Shown here: positions 13,796 through 21,375 of the stretch, in pieces
Position numbering within the stretch: position 1 is the stretch's first letter
Layout of the letters: every line of letters starts with the position of its first letter
Virus record (IMG/VR): IMGVR_UViG_3300020428_000113
Coordinates: 1-21,375 of that record
Source: a virus
DNA length: 21,375 bases
Direction: 5' to 3' (one strand)
Position numbers and translations under genes: made by a program
Notes under the pieces: model-generated
What the model saw: the letters and a program-made list of their open reading frames with translations, nothing else
What the model was told of the DNA's origin: nothing
Database searches by the model: none

Positions 13796-14316
13796 ATATC
13801 ACTTGCAGTAAATGAAGTATATCTCCATGTTACATCAAAGGTTTCAATATCACTTACTGTGTCGTATGATAATTCTACTGGTGCAAGAATTGTTGGCCAA
13901 CAGTTTCTGATAATATATCTTTTTAGAATATTATCTGCTCTGTCTAACTGTTCAACTCTTAAATCAGCAGTATAATCGGAAACATTTACCAATCCAGTAT
14001 TTGTTTCAAGATCATTTATACCATTCATCCATCTTTCCATTGCATTTCTTACCATAAAATCAGTATCGTTAATGATTGTGGTAGTCCATGTTTCAAAAGT
14101 TCTATCACCAGCAAGAAATAACTGTCTACCTCTAAAGTTTACCGCTACTTCTGGTATCGTTTGTCCAGGCAAAGATGTTGCCTTGACTAAAAATTGTGTT
14201 CTAACTGCATCCAATCCAGTTGTGATAGTTGTGGGCGTTGTCATTACAACTCTGTATTGATTTGCTCTTGCACCACCACCGATAAGGTTGGATTTAAAAT
14301 CGTCTATACTAGCCAT
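13792..14316 (-). CDS. 19: Tail tube protein gp19
   Basis: gp19 polymerises into the inner tail tube through which DNA is ejected. The 174-aa protein matches T4 gp19 (163 aa). V-K-A-T-S-L-P-G-Q-T-I-P-E-V-A-V-N-F-R-G-R (residues 43-63) aligns with the T4 C-K-A-T-A-L-P-A-G region. A-G-D-R-T-F-E-T-W-T-T-T-I-I-N-D (69-84) aligns with A-G-D-R-T-F-D-D-W-T-V-T-V-M-N-D. The end, R-N-C-W-P-T … D-I-E-T-F-D-V-T, is also conserved. It follows gp18 by 12 bases, the standard sheath-tube pair. Confidence 0.95.
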   Translation of the reverse strand: MASIDDFKSNLIGGGARANQYRVVMTTPTTITTGLDAVRTQFLVKATSLPGQTIPEVAVNFRGRQLFLAGDRTFETWTTTIINDTDFMVRNAMERWMNGINDLETNTGLVNVSDYTADLRVEQLDRADNILKRYIIRNCWPTILAPVELSYDTVSDIETFDVTWRYTSFTASDI

Positions 14317-14328
14317 CTTTTATCTCCC

Positions 14329-16314
14329 TTATCCGCCTATCTCGCTGAAAGCGACACCAGTTCGCACAGCGATGAAGTTAAGTTGAACAAAGTTAATTGA
14401 CCTTGATGGTTTGACAAAGATATCTCCGACAAACTCATTTCTGTCAATTACTTCTCCAGTATTATTTGTTTCGTCTGCGATTACAGAGAAATCACTAATA
14501 CCTCTTCTTCCTTGTACATCTCTCAAGAAAGGTTCTACTAAGTTAACAAACTGAGCTCTTGTGAACGCATCATTGAACTCAAACATTTGAAATTTAGCAG
14601 CGTTTGAAATTGCTTTCTCAAGTACAAGAAACAATCTTCGTACATTAATTCTGTCAAATGCACTAGGTCTTGATAGAGCAGTTTTATCTCCAAAAAGAAC
14701 TGTACCTTGGCCTGGGAATGTACATACAGGATTTATTCTGTTTTGATAAAGTAAATCTCTTTCTGCTTTTGATGGGTTAAACGCAAGTTTGGTTGTACCA
14801 CGAACTCCACCTCTGTTATAACCAGCTGGAGAGAACCATGCGTCAGCAACAAGATCAGTATTTGCAGTAATTCCAGCAATGTCACCATTGAGTGGAACAT
14901 ATCTGTAAACATCATTATACTTGTCAAACATATACTTGTATCCACTATCGAATACTGCATATGAAGAACTGTTTATATTACCAAAGAAAGTAGTTACTGC
15001 TGTTGTTTTTGCAGAGTTACTTGCACCACCAACAACATCACCACTTCTTGGTGAAATAAACGCAACTGCATCTTTTCTTGATTCTGCAAGTGCAACCACA
15101 TTTTGTCCATGAGTAATACCATCTGCACCAGAACCACAAGCACCAGACATAATTAAATCTACTTCAGTTGTATCGTTGTCGAGTAAATCTAAACTAGTTT
15201 TCTTTTCACCTACTGATGGAGTAGCATCTACACCTTCAGATCCAGATACTGCACCTAAACCAGTATCAATTACTTGTGCGTTATCAGATGGTTGAGTGAA
15301 AGCATTATCTGAGCCTGGTGTATTGTCACCAGCTTCACCTATTGAACTATGATGACTACCCCAATATACATACTTAGAAGTATCATTTAATACATTTGCA
15401 TAAAAGTTAGAACCACCTTGTGGTGATTTTGCAATTCCACCCTGTGATACAAATCCAAATGTTTCTAATACAGCGGCAGTTCTTTGTCCAGCTGCATCAG
15501 CATCAAAACCAGTAATTGCACCAGTATAATCATATACAACAATATGCATTTCATCATTGGTATAACCTTTATCTGCAGCCCATGTTGATGTTGCAGGAGC
15601 AGAGTCAAATAAATCATGAAATTTCCAACGTCTTGTTATTTTTTCATCATCAACAACAGCTGCTGTTAATCCACCACCATTTACTTGATCTGATTGTCTG
15701 ATAGTAAGAACATGAGTAGCAATATTTGTTATTTCATATTTTGTAGAGTGACCAGATATACCATCAGTTCCATCAAAAGTAATAATATCACCTACATTGA
15801 ACTTAGCACCATTAGCTACTGTAATTTGACTATTAGTAACTGCATAACCAGCTGCATCATTGACACCACCTGTAGCAGCATCATATTGTTGTGAGAAACC
15901 ATTAGCTCCTGCACATACTGATACTTTCAGTGCATTACCATGAGCACCCATTGTTTTTGCAATCCATAAACTACTACCTAAAGTAGCGGTATCATAGTCT
16001 GCTCTATTTTTTATATCTAATGCAGATCCAGAACCAACTGCATTTTTAGCGTTAGCTGCGTCTGCACGAATTACTCTAAGATTACTAGAGTATTGTAAAA
16101 AGTTTGCGGCTGTAAACCAATCTTCATAATTAGTACCATTTGGTTTACCAAAAGTATTGACTAGTTCTTCCTCTGAATTTATTATAGTAATTTCTTCTAC
16201 AGGCCCTTTGGAAAAATGTCCAACTACCACACCTATACCAGAACTTACTGGAGGAACAACATTAGTTTTGTCAACTTCTTTTGTGACCACACCAGGCGAA
16301 ACTTGAAAAGCCAT
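14329..16314 (-). CDS. 18: Contractile tail sheath protein gp18
   Basis: gp18 forms the contractile sheath. The 661 aa equal T4 gp18 (659). The start, M-A-F-Q-V-S-P-G-V-V-T-K-E-V-D-K-T, is the usual sheath N-terminus, and G-P-V-E-E-I-T-I-I-N-S-E-E-E-L-V-N-T-F-G (37-56) is conserved in sheath proteins. The C-terminal half has W-F-S-P-A-G-Y-N-R-G and K-A-I-S-N-A-A-K-F-Q-M-F-E-F-N-D, typical of the conserved inner sheath domains that link to gp19. The middle protruding domain is Gly/Ser/Ala-rich and variable. A perfect late promoter is at 16359-16366 and AAGGAGAA precedes the ATG. Confidence 0.97.
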   Translation of the reverse strand: MAFQVSPGVVTKEVDKTNVVPPVSSGIGVVVGHFSKGPVEEITIINSEEELVNTFGKPNGTNYEDWFTAANFLQYSSNLRVIRADAANAKNAVGSGSALDIKNRADYDTATLGSSLWIAKTMGAHGNALKVSVCAGANGFSQQYDAATGGVNDAAGYAVTNSQITVANGAKFNVGDIITFDGTDGISGHSTKYEITNIATHVLTIRQSDQVNGGGLTAAVVDDEKITRRWKFHDLFDSAPATSTWAADKGYTNDEMHIVVYDYTGAITGFDADAAGQRTAAVLETFGFVSQGGIAKSPQGGSNFYANVLNDTSKYVYWGSHHSSIGEAGDNTPGSDNAFTQPSDNAQVIDTGLGAVSGSEGVDATPSVGEKKTSLDLLDNDTTEVDLIMSGACGSGADGITHGQNVVALAESRKDAVAFISPRSGDVVGGASNSAKTTAVTTFFGNINSSSYAVFDSGYKYMFDKYNDVYRYVPLNGDIAGITANTDLVADAWFSPAGYNRGGVRGTTKLAFNPSKAERDLLYQNRINPVCTFPGQGTVLFGDKTALSRPSAFDRINVRRLFLVLEKAISNAAKFQMFEFNDAFTRAQFVNLVEPFLRDVQGRRGISDFSVIADETNNTGEVIDRNEFVGDIFVKPSRSINFVQLNFIAVRTGVAFSEIGG

Positions 16315-16358
16315 ATTTTTTTCTCCTTATGATCCATAAAGTTTTAAACTTACAACTA

Positions 16359-16366
16359 TATTTATA
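16359..16366 (-). promoter_or_regulatory. Late promoter of gp18-gp19
   Basis: A perfect TATAAATA octamer on the minus strand lies 45 bases before the gp18 ATG, inside the divergent 107-base gap shared with the plus-strand gene. Confidence 0.8.
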
Positions 16367-16408
16367 AAATAACCCTTCTTGACATTATGTTTTATAGGTT
16401 AGAGTTCA

Positions 16409-16416
16409 CATAAATA
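16409..16416 (+). promoter_or_regulatory. Possible late promoter of the plus-strand Cys-pair gene
   Basis: CATAAATA on the plus strand has the TAAATA late core and ends 5 bases before the ATG at 16422. Transcription from it would start at or next to the start codon, giving a leaderless mRNA; no Shine-Dalgarno sequence is visible. A TTGACA at 16379-16384 has no well-spaced -10. Confidence 0.4.
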
Positions 16417-16421
16417 ATTGC

Positions 16422-16721
16422 ATGAGTACATTTTATGAAAAATATAAAAAGACTATTAGACAGGTTTCTCAACGAAATTATAGAGCAAGAATAATATGGG
16501 TGCATGAATATCTTGCAGATAAATGTTGTAAATACTGTGGTGAGCCTGAAACTGCGTGTTTAAAGTTCTATCCATTTGATATGCACATTAGACGATTAAC
16601 TAAAAGAAAAGGATTAAATCCAAACTCCAGAAGTGAAGTCATGGATCTTATCAAAGAAAGTGAAATTGTTTGTGCAAACTGTTACCTTAAATTAGAAAAT
16701 GATTTGATAGATATTATGTAA
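16422..16721 (+). CDS. Small two-Cys-pair protein, degenerate HNH-like, opposite strand
   Basis: This is the only plus-strand gene. The 99-aa basic protein has C-K-Y-C-G at residues 36-40 and C-A-N-C at 87-90, a likely zinc-binding double knuckle. The spacing and surrounding words (K-Y-C-G … A-C-L-K-F … I-V-C-A-N-C) are those of HNH nucleases of the H-N-H/zinc type. The usual catalytic H-H is F-Y-P-F-D, and the residue after the last Cys pair is Y instead of H. It therefore looks like an inactive HNH derivative, perhaps a DNA- or RNA-binding regulator. It sits between gp18 and gp17, divergent from gp18 and tail-to-tail with gp17; the two stop codons abut. No ribosome-binding site is seen. Confidence 0.75.
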   Translation: MSTFYEKYKKTIRQVSQRNYRARIIWVHEYLADKCCKYCGEPETACLKFYPFDMHIRRLTKRKGLNPNSRSEVMDLIKESEIVCANCYLKLENDLIDIM

Positions 16722-18359
16722 TTACCAATCTGATTCATATGTTCTAACTACAGGTGTCCATCTTGTTCCATATTCGTCAATTTCAACATCATTATTTACA
16801 CCATCTAATATAAACCCAAATGGAGCCATATCCTGTTCTAATTGGTTTTGTTGTTCCTTATACATTCTTTCACGAATATCATCATCTGTTAGTTCCTTAA
16901 AGTAGGTTTGTTGTACTAACCAACCAAATAAAACACAACACATAACTAAATCGTCTGTGTGTCCATCTTCTGCTTCATATGATTGTCCTTTAAGTATAAA
17001 TGTAGAAAACTCTTTTATCAACTCGTAATCATTAATAATAATCTTATCAGTTTCTACTATTTGTTTTAGATTAGAACAACCCATCTTTTTTACTGCTTTA
17101 GTTGTTCTCACACCAAGTTGTGCTTTTCCACCAGAAAATCCACCCCCAACAATTTGACCAGCTCTACCCCTCATAGATGCCATAATAAGATTTTCATATT
17201 CTAAATCAAACTGTAGTGCAGTTGCAACTTGTTCTCCTATATCATTTACTTCTACTAACGTATAGGCTTGATTATATGCAAGTGCAACCTCATGTATAAT
17301 ATTAGGAAAAAGTAGTGGTTTTATCTCATTGTTTCTATACTTTGCAACTATCTTATAGGGTACAGTAGATACATCAAAAACTACAAACGCAGAATAATCA
17401 TTGTTTGTTCCCCTAGAAACGTCTGCAATTAAAATATAAGTACTTCCTTTGTTTGGTTTTTCATACATATCTAATCCAGCATTTGTTTTTATAGCATTAT
17501 GAAACGCCATTGATTTTATCTTTGCTGGTGCAATAAGTGTATTTGCAGAACCTAAAAACTCACATTCAAACTCTCTACGAAATTGTTCTTCTGAAGTGTT
17601 TGCAATAGTTTCTTCTCTCCACTTTGCATCACGGCCTGGAACTTCACTCCAATGAACATCTATAATATTATAGGAGTTTCTTTTGTTTTCTGCGTCTACC
17701 CAAAGTTTATAAAATAAATTCATACCATTTGGTGTAGATACGATAATAACTTTAGTTGATTTACCAGACGAAATTGTAGGATAAACAGAACTAAAAAAGT
17801 CCTCTGCAACTGTATTCGGAACAAATGCAAATTCGTCTAGGAATATCATGTTATATGAACCACCACGAACTGCACTAGATGATGTAGATGATGCAACAAC
17901 TCTAGAACCATTTTCTAAATCAAGAGAACCTTTATTCCAAGACATTACGCCTTGTTGTAACCATTTTGGTAAATTTTCATATGCGAGTTGCAATCGACCA
18001 AGAATATCTCTTGCAGTTGAGGCTTTGTTTGCAAGTATCGCTACATTCATATTTGAGTTAAATAAAACATAATATAAAATATAAGAAACAAGTGTTGTAG
18101 ATTTACCACTTTGTCTAGGCATTTTACATATTGTAAAACGATTATTGTGAACTGTACCAACCATCTCTTTTTGAAATGGAAACATCTTAAAAGGAACTAA
18201 ACCTTCATCTAGTGATACTATTCTAATATAATTACTTATAAAATATAGTGGATCTTTCATACACTTTTGGTATTCAAGAATCTGATCTTTTGTCCATTCT
18301 ACAGGAACATTAGATTTTTTTAATAGAGGATTTCCTAGATAGTGGTCAACTTGTGACAT
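16722..18359 (-). CDS. 17: Terminase large subunit gp17 (packaging ATPase and nuclease)
   Basis: gp17 is the motor that packages DNA and cuts concatemers. The 545 aa show both domains. The ATPase has F-P-F-Q-K at 60-64, Walker A M-P-R-Q-S-G-K-S at 80-87, Walker B I-F-L-D-E at 172-176, and coupling motif S-T-P-N-G at 208-212. The RNase H-fold nuclease has D313 in I-A-D-V-S-R-G, E370 in L-V-E-V-N-D-I-G, and D469/D470 in G-H-T-D-D, equivalent to T4 D401/E458/D542. T4 gp17 is 610 aa. It starts 3 bases after the gp16 stop. Its stop codon abuts that of the opposing small gene with no terminator between them. Confidence 0.97.
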   Translation of the reverse strand: MSQVDHYLGNPLLKKSNVPVEWTKDQILEYQKCMKDPLYFISNYIRIVSLDEGLVPFKMFPFQKEMVGTVHNNRFTICKMPRQSGKSTTLVSYILYYVLFNSNMNVAILANKASTARDILGRLQLAYENLPKWLQQGVMSWNKGSLDLENGSRVVASSTSSSAVRGGSYNMIFLDEFAFVPNTVAEDFFSSVYPTISSGKSTKVIIVSTPNGMNLFYKLWVDAENKRNSYNIIDVHWSEVPGRDAKWREETIANTSEEQFRREFECEFLGSANTLIAPAKIKSMAFHNAIKTNAGLDMYEKPNKGSTYILIADVSRGTNNDYSAFVVFDVSTVPYKIVAKYRNNEIKPLLFPNIIHEVALAYNQAYTLVEVNDIGEQVATALQFDLEYENLIMASMRGRAGQIVGGGFSGGKAQLGVRTTKAVKKMGCSNLKQIVETDKIIINDYELIKEFSTFILKGQSYEAEDGHTDDLVMCCVLFGWLVQQTYFKELTDDDIRERMYKEQQNQLEQDMAPFGFILDGVNNDVEIDEYGTRWTPVVRTYESDW

Positions 18360-18362
18360 GAT

Positions 18363-18785
18363 TTATCTCTTGTCACCCTTTAACATTTTTTGTAACTCAG
18401 CTGTACTTCCTACAAATAGTGCGTTAGTTACATTTTTGGGTGCATTACTTGGAATTTCTTTTAACTTTTGCATTTTTAATTGCAAGTCTACAAGTTTTTC
18501 ATTTACTTCTGCAACTTGTTTTATAAGATTGCCAGCAACCTCATATGATCTTGGTGTTTCACTTTCTCTTGCAAGATCAAGAATGCCTGTAATTGCATCT
18601 TGACCTCTTTCTATTAGATTGTAAAAGTTTTCTCTTTGATACTTATAGTCATTATCAATATCCTCATCATTTAGTTTTGTTTCTGGAACAACTACATCTC
18701 TAGGTGGAGTTACATCTTTTGTTGAGTTTTCAACAACGTCCGTTATTCCTAGAACATTATCTAAAATATCAGATTGAGTTTTCAT
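18363..18785 (-). CDS. 16: Terminase small subunit gp16
   Basis: gp16 recognises phage DNA and stimulates the gp17 ATPase. The 140-aa protein (T4 gp16: 164) has a central helical hairpin, D-Y-K-Y-Q-R-E-N-F-Y-N-L-I-E-R-G-Q-D-A-I (46-65), followed by a helix containing E-V-A-G-N-L-I-K-Q-V-A-E-V-N-E-K-L-V-D-L-Q. This is the coiled-coil oligomerisation core of T4-type small terminases. The N-terminal part is acidic and the C-terminus basic. It lies between gp15 (2-base gap) and gp17 (3-base gap), the canonical order. Confidence 0.92.
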   Translation of the reverse strand: MKTQSDILDNVLGITDVVENSTKDVTPPRDVVVPETKLNDEDIDNDYKYQRENFYNLIERGQDAITGILDLARESETPRSYEVAGNLIKQVAEVNEKLVDLQLKMQKLKEIPSNAPKNVTNALFVGSTAELQKMLKGDKR

Positions 18786-18787
18786 AA

Positions 18788-19621
18788 TTATGCATCATCA
18801 GTATCTGTACCAGTTTTCTCATCATAGTTCTTTGCGTCTTGGAAAAATGATGTTACTTCATTAAATCCAAAGTTATCCTCATCTGATGGATCAAAAGATG
18901 TAGGAGCTACATTTGATGGATTTGGTGTTACAGAATACCTCTGTTCTCTTTTTGGTGAATTTACTGGAAGGTCTGCATATTGATCTACTTGAACTTTTCT
19001 AATAATATTAGATGCAGTTACTGGGCCGTACATATAGTATTTTGCAGTAAATGATAAAGTATAGATAATAGATCTTCTAGATGTAAAAGTACCTTCGTAA
19101 TCATCTTCATAACCAACACTATTTAAAATAATTGGTACATCACGAATTATATCTAACTCTGGAACTTCTTTCATAGTTACTGTATAATCTGGTTGAAAGA
19201 ATGGTAGTATTTGTTCTACTATCTGTAGGGCGTCATCAGAGTTTTTAGACAAAACATATAGTTCAAAATTTATATTATAAGGTACAGGCATAAAACCAGA
19301 TTTTACTTGATTAGTATCTGTACCATCTGCAACCTTTTTAACTTTAACTGTTTTTTGTAATTTTCTTGCTGGATCATATGCAATACCAGAAATTTCAAAA
19401 CCAATTCTTGGTAATGTTACTGCAACTTTTTTATTTAAGTTTGGATCTTCAGTAAGTCTTGATAACCATTTTTGTTTAGGGCCATATGCAAGAGGAACTT
19501 TCATAGATTGTACTATATTCCCACTTCCATCTTTTTTATGGAGCTGTATAGTATTAAATATTGTTCCAAATGCAACTACCACATTTCGTGTTGAATTATT
19601 ATAAAAGTATTGTCCTATCAT
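18788..19621 (-). CDS. 15: Tail sheath terminator/stabiliser gp15
   Basis: gp15 caps the tail sheath and joins it to the neck. The 277 aa match T4 gp15 (272). The start M-I-G-Q-Y-F-Y-N-N-S-T-R and the segments K-V-P-L-A-Y-G-P-K-Q-K-W (41-52) and T-L-P-R-I-G-F-E-I-S-G-I-A-Y-D (69-83) correspond to T4 gp15 words F-Y-N-S-S-F, V-P-I-T-Y-A-S-K-E and L-P-R-I-N-L. A helix with D-D-A-L-Q-I-V-E-Q-I-L-P-F-F-Q-P-D-Y follows. The last 30 residues are acidic and Asp-rich. It is 1 base downstream of gp14. Confidence 0.93.
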   Translation of the reverse strand: MIGQYFYNNSTRNVVVAFGTIFNTIQLHKKDGSGNIVQSMKVPLAYGPKQKWLSRLTEDPNLNKKVAVTLPRIGFEISGIAYDPARKLQKTVKVKKVADGTDTNQVKSGFMPVPYNINFELYVLSKNSDDALQIVEQILPFFQPDYTVTMKEVPELDIIRDVPIILNSVGYEDDYEGTFTSRRSIIYTLSFTAKYYMYGPVTASNIIRKVQVDQYADLPVNSPKREQRYSVTPNPSNVAPTSFDPSDEDNFGFNEVTSFFQDAKNYDEKTGTDTDDA

Positions 19622-19622
19622 A

Positions 19623-20405
19623 TTATCTCATCCCAGCATCACCAAAAGGATTTCCTTCTGTGAAGTCTAATATATTATCATCTAAAGTTTCAAAAATATC
19701 GTTTTGTGAATTTTCGTCTAATGTTCCTAATTTAAATTCTTCTTGTATTATATAGGAAGGTGATGCACCCTCAACTTCACTTTCCAAAATTATAGAACCT
19801 GTACCAGTTGTTGAAGGAAAAAGACGAATTGTTTCTGCTTCTAATGATATTTGATATGCAAGTTGATCTAAACTATTATCTTTGTCTATGTTATCAAGTT
19901 CTACAATACCAGTATCAATCTTTTCAGATCCATACTCAAAAGATTTGCATTTTAATTTATATGTGGGTAAATTGTTTACTTGATAGAATGGATCATCATG
20001 GTCTACAAATGTAATTTCAAATAACTTATTACCTCTTGCCCAATAAATTAAATCACCCTCATTAGGTCTTAAATTTGTAACTAAATTATTATCAATTGCA
20101 ACAAATTGTTCCCATCTTCTTCTTGCAACAACAAATGTTGCATCATCTTGAATATCTAAACCAAATTTAGACATGAGTTCTTTTTCTCCCTCATATCCAT
20201 CATTTGTTTCTAAATACATTTCAATAACATAAGAAGTTTCAAAAGAAGAACTTAAATCTTCTTCAAAAACAGTATTTGTACCAGCCATTTTTCTTGGAAT
20301 ATAGTAAACATCTTGACCATAGATTTTTAATTGTTCTATGATAAGATCTTCGTATAGATCTCTTTCTGGTCTTGTTCCTGTATCGAAATATACATTAGTA
20401 GGCAT
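19623..20405 (-). CDS. 14: Neck protein gp14
   Basis: gp14 is part of the connector closing the filled head and accepting the tail. The 260 aa match T4 gp14 (256). The N-terminal region carries E-D-L-I-I-E-Q-L-K-I-Y-G-Q-D-V-Y-Y-I-P-R (19-38). D-D-A-T-F-V-V-A-R-R-R-W (87-98) and P-N-E-G-D-L-I-Y-W (113-121) are conserved. The latter is the typical loop of neck head-completion proteins. Gene order gp13-gp14-gp15 confirms it. Confidence 0.94.
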   Translation of the reverse strand: MPTNVYFDTGTRPERDLYEDLIIEQLKIYGQDVYYIPRKMAGTNTVFEEDLSSSFETSYVIEMYLETNDGYEGEKELMSKFGLDIQDDATFVVARRRWEQFVAIDNNLVTNLRPNEGDLIYWARGNKLFEITFVDHDDPFYQVNNLPTYKLKCKSFEYGSEKIDTGIVELDNIDKDNSLDQLAYQISLEAETIRLFPSTTGTGSIILESEVEGASPSYIIQEEFKLGTLDENSQNDIFETLDDNILDFTEGNPFGDAGMR

Positions 20406-20408
20406 AAT

Positions 20409-21224
20409 CTATCCTACCATATATGTTGGGGGTAATTCAAATGCAAGTTGTATTTGTTCTTCTAACTTATTTAATTCTTCTTGTGCTTGTGTATATATTT
20501 GTTCACCATTCATAGTTACACCACCCAACATTTGCACGCCTTGAAACTTAGATAAGTTTGCACCCCATTGTCTTTTAATTAATTGTGTTGCATATTTTTT
20601 TAAAAATATATCATTCCATATATCTGAATATGTTGCTGGATCTAATTTACGATAACATTCTATAATAATATATTCATCAGCAGAAATGTCTGTTTGAAAG
20701 TCCATATCCAAATATAATCTATTTTGATGTTGATTGTGTCTTATAGGAACTTCGCCAGTTAAAACATGATCTATAAAATCTAAATGTTTCATTGTCATTT
20801 CATAGTGTATAATAGATGTAGAACTAAAATCATATAAATCATTAAGTCTAAGTTGATATTTTAAATCAAACATATTTAACGCAGTTTTATCAGTAAATGG
20901 GAAAACTTGTATAATTGACATAATACTAGAAGGAACTGGAATGTAATTTTTTTGTTCTTTCCAAGTCGCAGTTGTTGAGCCATCAATATCTGTTACTTGT
21001 GCTAAAGAATTATCACTTCTTGCTCTTGTTATATCAGCTTCTGTAACTTGATATTTAAGATACATTCTTTCAACACCATCATAGTGATATTGAGAGAAGT
21101 ATTGTAATGCTTCATCTATTCTATCATCTACTTGATCTGGATCAACATTAATTTCAATCACAGGTTTTCCTAGACTTCTAAGACAATAATCTTTAAATGT
21201 TGCTTTTGTTGTTGGTGTTGCCAT
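20409..21224 (-). CDS. 13: Neck protein gp13
   Basis: gp13 works with gp14 in head completion and tail joining. The 271-aa protein (T4: 309) starts M-A-T-P-T-T-K-A-T-F-K-D-Y-C-L-R-S-L-G-K-P-V-I-E-I-N-V. V-D-D-R-I-D-E-A-L-Q-Y-F follows, a common head-tail connector start. The segments Y-I-P-V-P-S-S-I-M-S-I-I-Q-V-F-P-F and Y-R-K-L-D-P-A-T-Y-S-D-I-W-N-D … W-G-A-N-L-S-K-F-Q-G-V are also typical. GAGAGGAAAG precedes the ATG. It ends 3 bases before gp14. Confidence 0.94.
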   Translation of the reverse strand: MATPTTKATFKDYCLRSLGKPVIEINVDPDQVDDRIDEALQYFSQYHYDGVERMYLKYQVTEADITRARSDNSLAQVTDIDGSTTATWKEQKNYIPVPSSIMSIIQVFPFTDKTALNMFDLKYQLRLNDLYDFSSTSIIHYEMTMKHLDFIDHVLTGEVPIRHNQHQNRLYLDMDFQTDISADEYIIIECYRKLDPATYSDIWNDIFLKKYATQLIKRQWGANLSKFQGVQMLGGVTMNGEQIYTQAQEELNKLEEQIQLAFELPPTYMVG

Positions 21225-21241
21225 TTTCTTTCCTCTCTATA

Positions 21242-21375
21242 TTAATACGGCAAAAACTTAGTAGCAATTGGATCTCCTACTCCAGTTATTGTATGATTAT
21301 TTCCAGAAAGATCAGCAAACGAATTACTTGTAATTGCTGTAAGAACTGAACACTGACCACTAGGAATAGATGTAT
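21242..21375 (-). CDS. C-terminal end of an unidentified, probably structural protein
   Basis: Only the last 43 residues are present, ending A-T-K-F-L-P-Y; the gene runs off the right edge. The segment is rich in Ser, Thr, Asn and Gly (for example S-N-S-F-A-D-L-S-G-N-N-H-T), like beta-rich virion or fibre domains. It is upstream of gp13 in the late operon, with 17 bases between the genes. No family can be named from this fragment. Confidence 0.7.
   Translation of the reverse strand, partial: TSIPSGQCSVLTAITSNSFADLSGNNHTITGVGDPIATKFLPY

Overview
The window is a piece of a T4-like (Tevenvirinae-type) myovirus genome. It carries a near-continuous run of T4 core genes in recognisable order: neck, terminase, tail sheath/tube, portal, prohead core, protease, scaffold and capsid, then recombination and late-transcription genes. 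The DNA is strongly AT-rich, coding is almost gap-free, and several accessory genes (2OG-Fe(II) oxygenase, an Sm-like protein near uvsW, a uvsY-uvsW-gp55-gp47-gp46 order) match marine T4-like phages of cyanobacteria or SAR11-type hosts. The host cannot be fixed from the sequence. All genes but one lie on the minus strand, so the window reads right to left.

Right part (21375 to 8259): the end of an unidentified protein, then gp13, gp14, gp15, gp16 and gp17 in a tight operon. One small plus-strand gene with two Cys pairs interrupts it. The morphogenesis operon follows: gp18, gp19, gp20, a 58-aa gp67-like gene, a basic 83-aa gene at the gp68 position, a beta-rich 83-aa gene, gp21, gp22 and gp23. 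T4-type late promoters (TATAAATA or TAAATA-core variants) precede gp18, gp22 and gp23, and a strong intrinsic terminator follows gp23.

Middle part (8183 to 6625): an accessory insert behind the capsid gene. It holds a class II aminoacyl-tRNA-synthetase core without an anticodon-binding domain (AsnRS/AspRS-like, or AS-AR-type asparagine synthetase) and, 4 bases after its stop codon, a tRNA gene. The tRNA has a long variable arm (type II body) but anticodon GUU, discriminator G73 and a U1-A72 pair, which are asparagine-type features. This pairing is the most unusual thing in the window. A second tail-tube-fold virion protein with its own perfect late promoter follows.

Left part (6509 to 1): the replication/recombination/transcription block. 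It runs uvsY, a 2OG-Fe(II) oxygenase, uvsW and an Sm-like protein, joined by ATGA stop/start overlaps. After a 132-base gap containing a good sigma70-type promoter come gp55 (late sigma), gp47 and gp46 (Mre11/Rad50-type nuclease) and the start of a DNA methyltransferase. Functionally, UvsY/UvsW/gp46/gp47 drive recombination-dependent replication, gp55 turns on the late promoters, and the right-hand genes build the head and tail and package the DNA.

No stretch longer than 300 bases lacks a gene. The largest gaps (3543-3674, 6510-6624, 16315-16421) hold promoters or RNA-structure candidates. No CRISPR array, insertion sequence or attachment site was seen.
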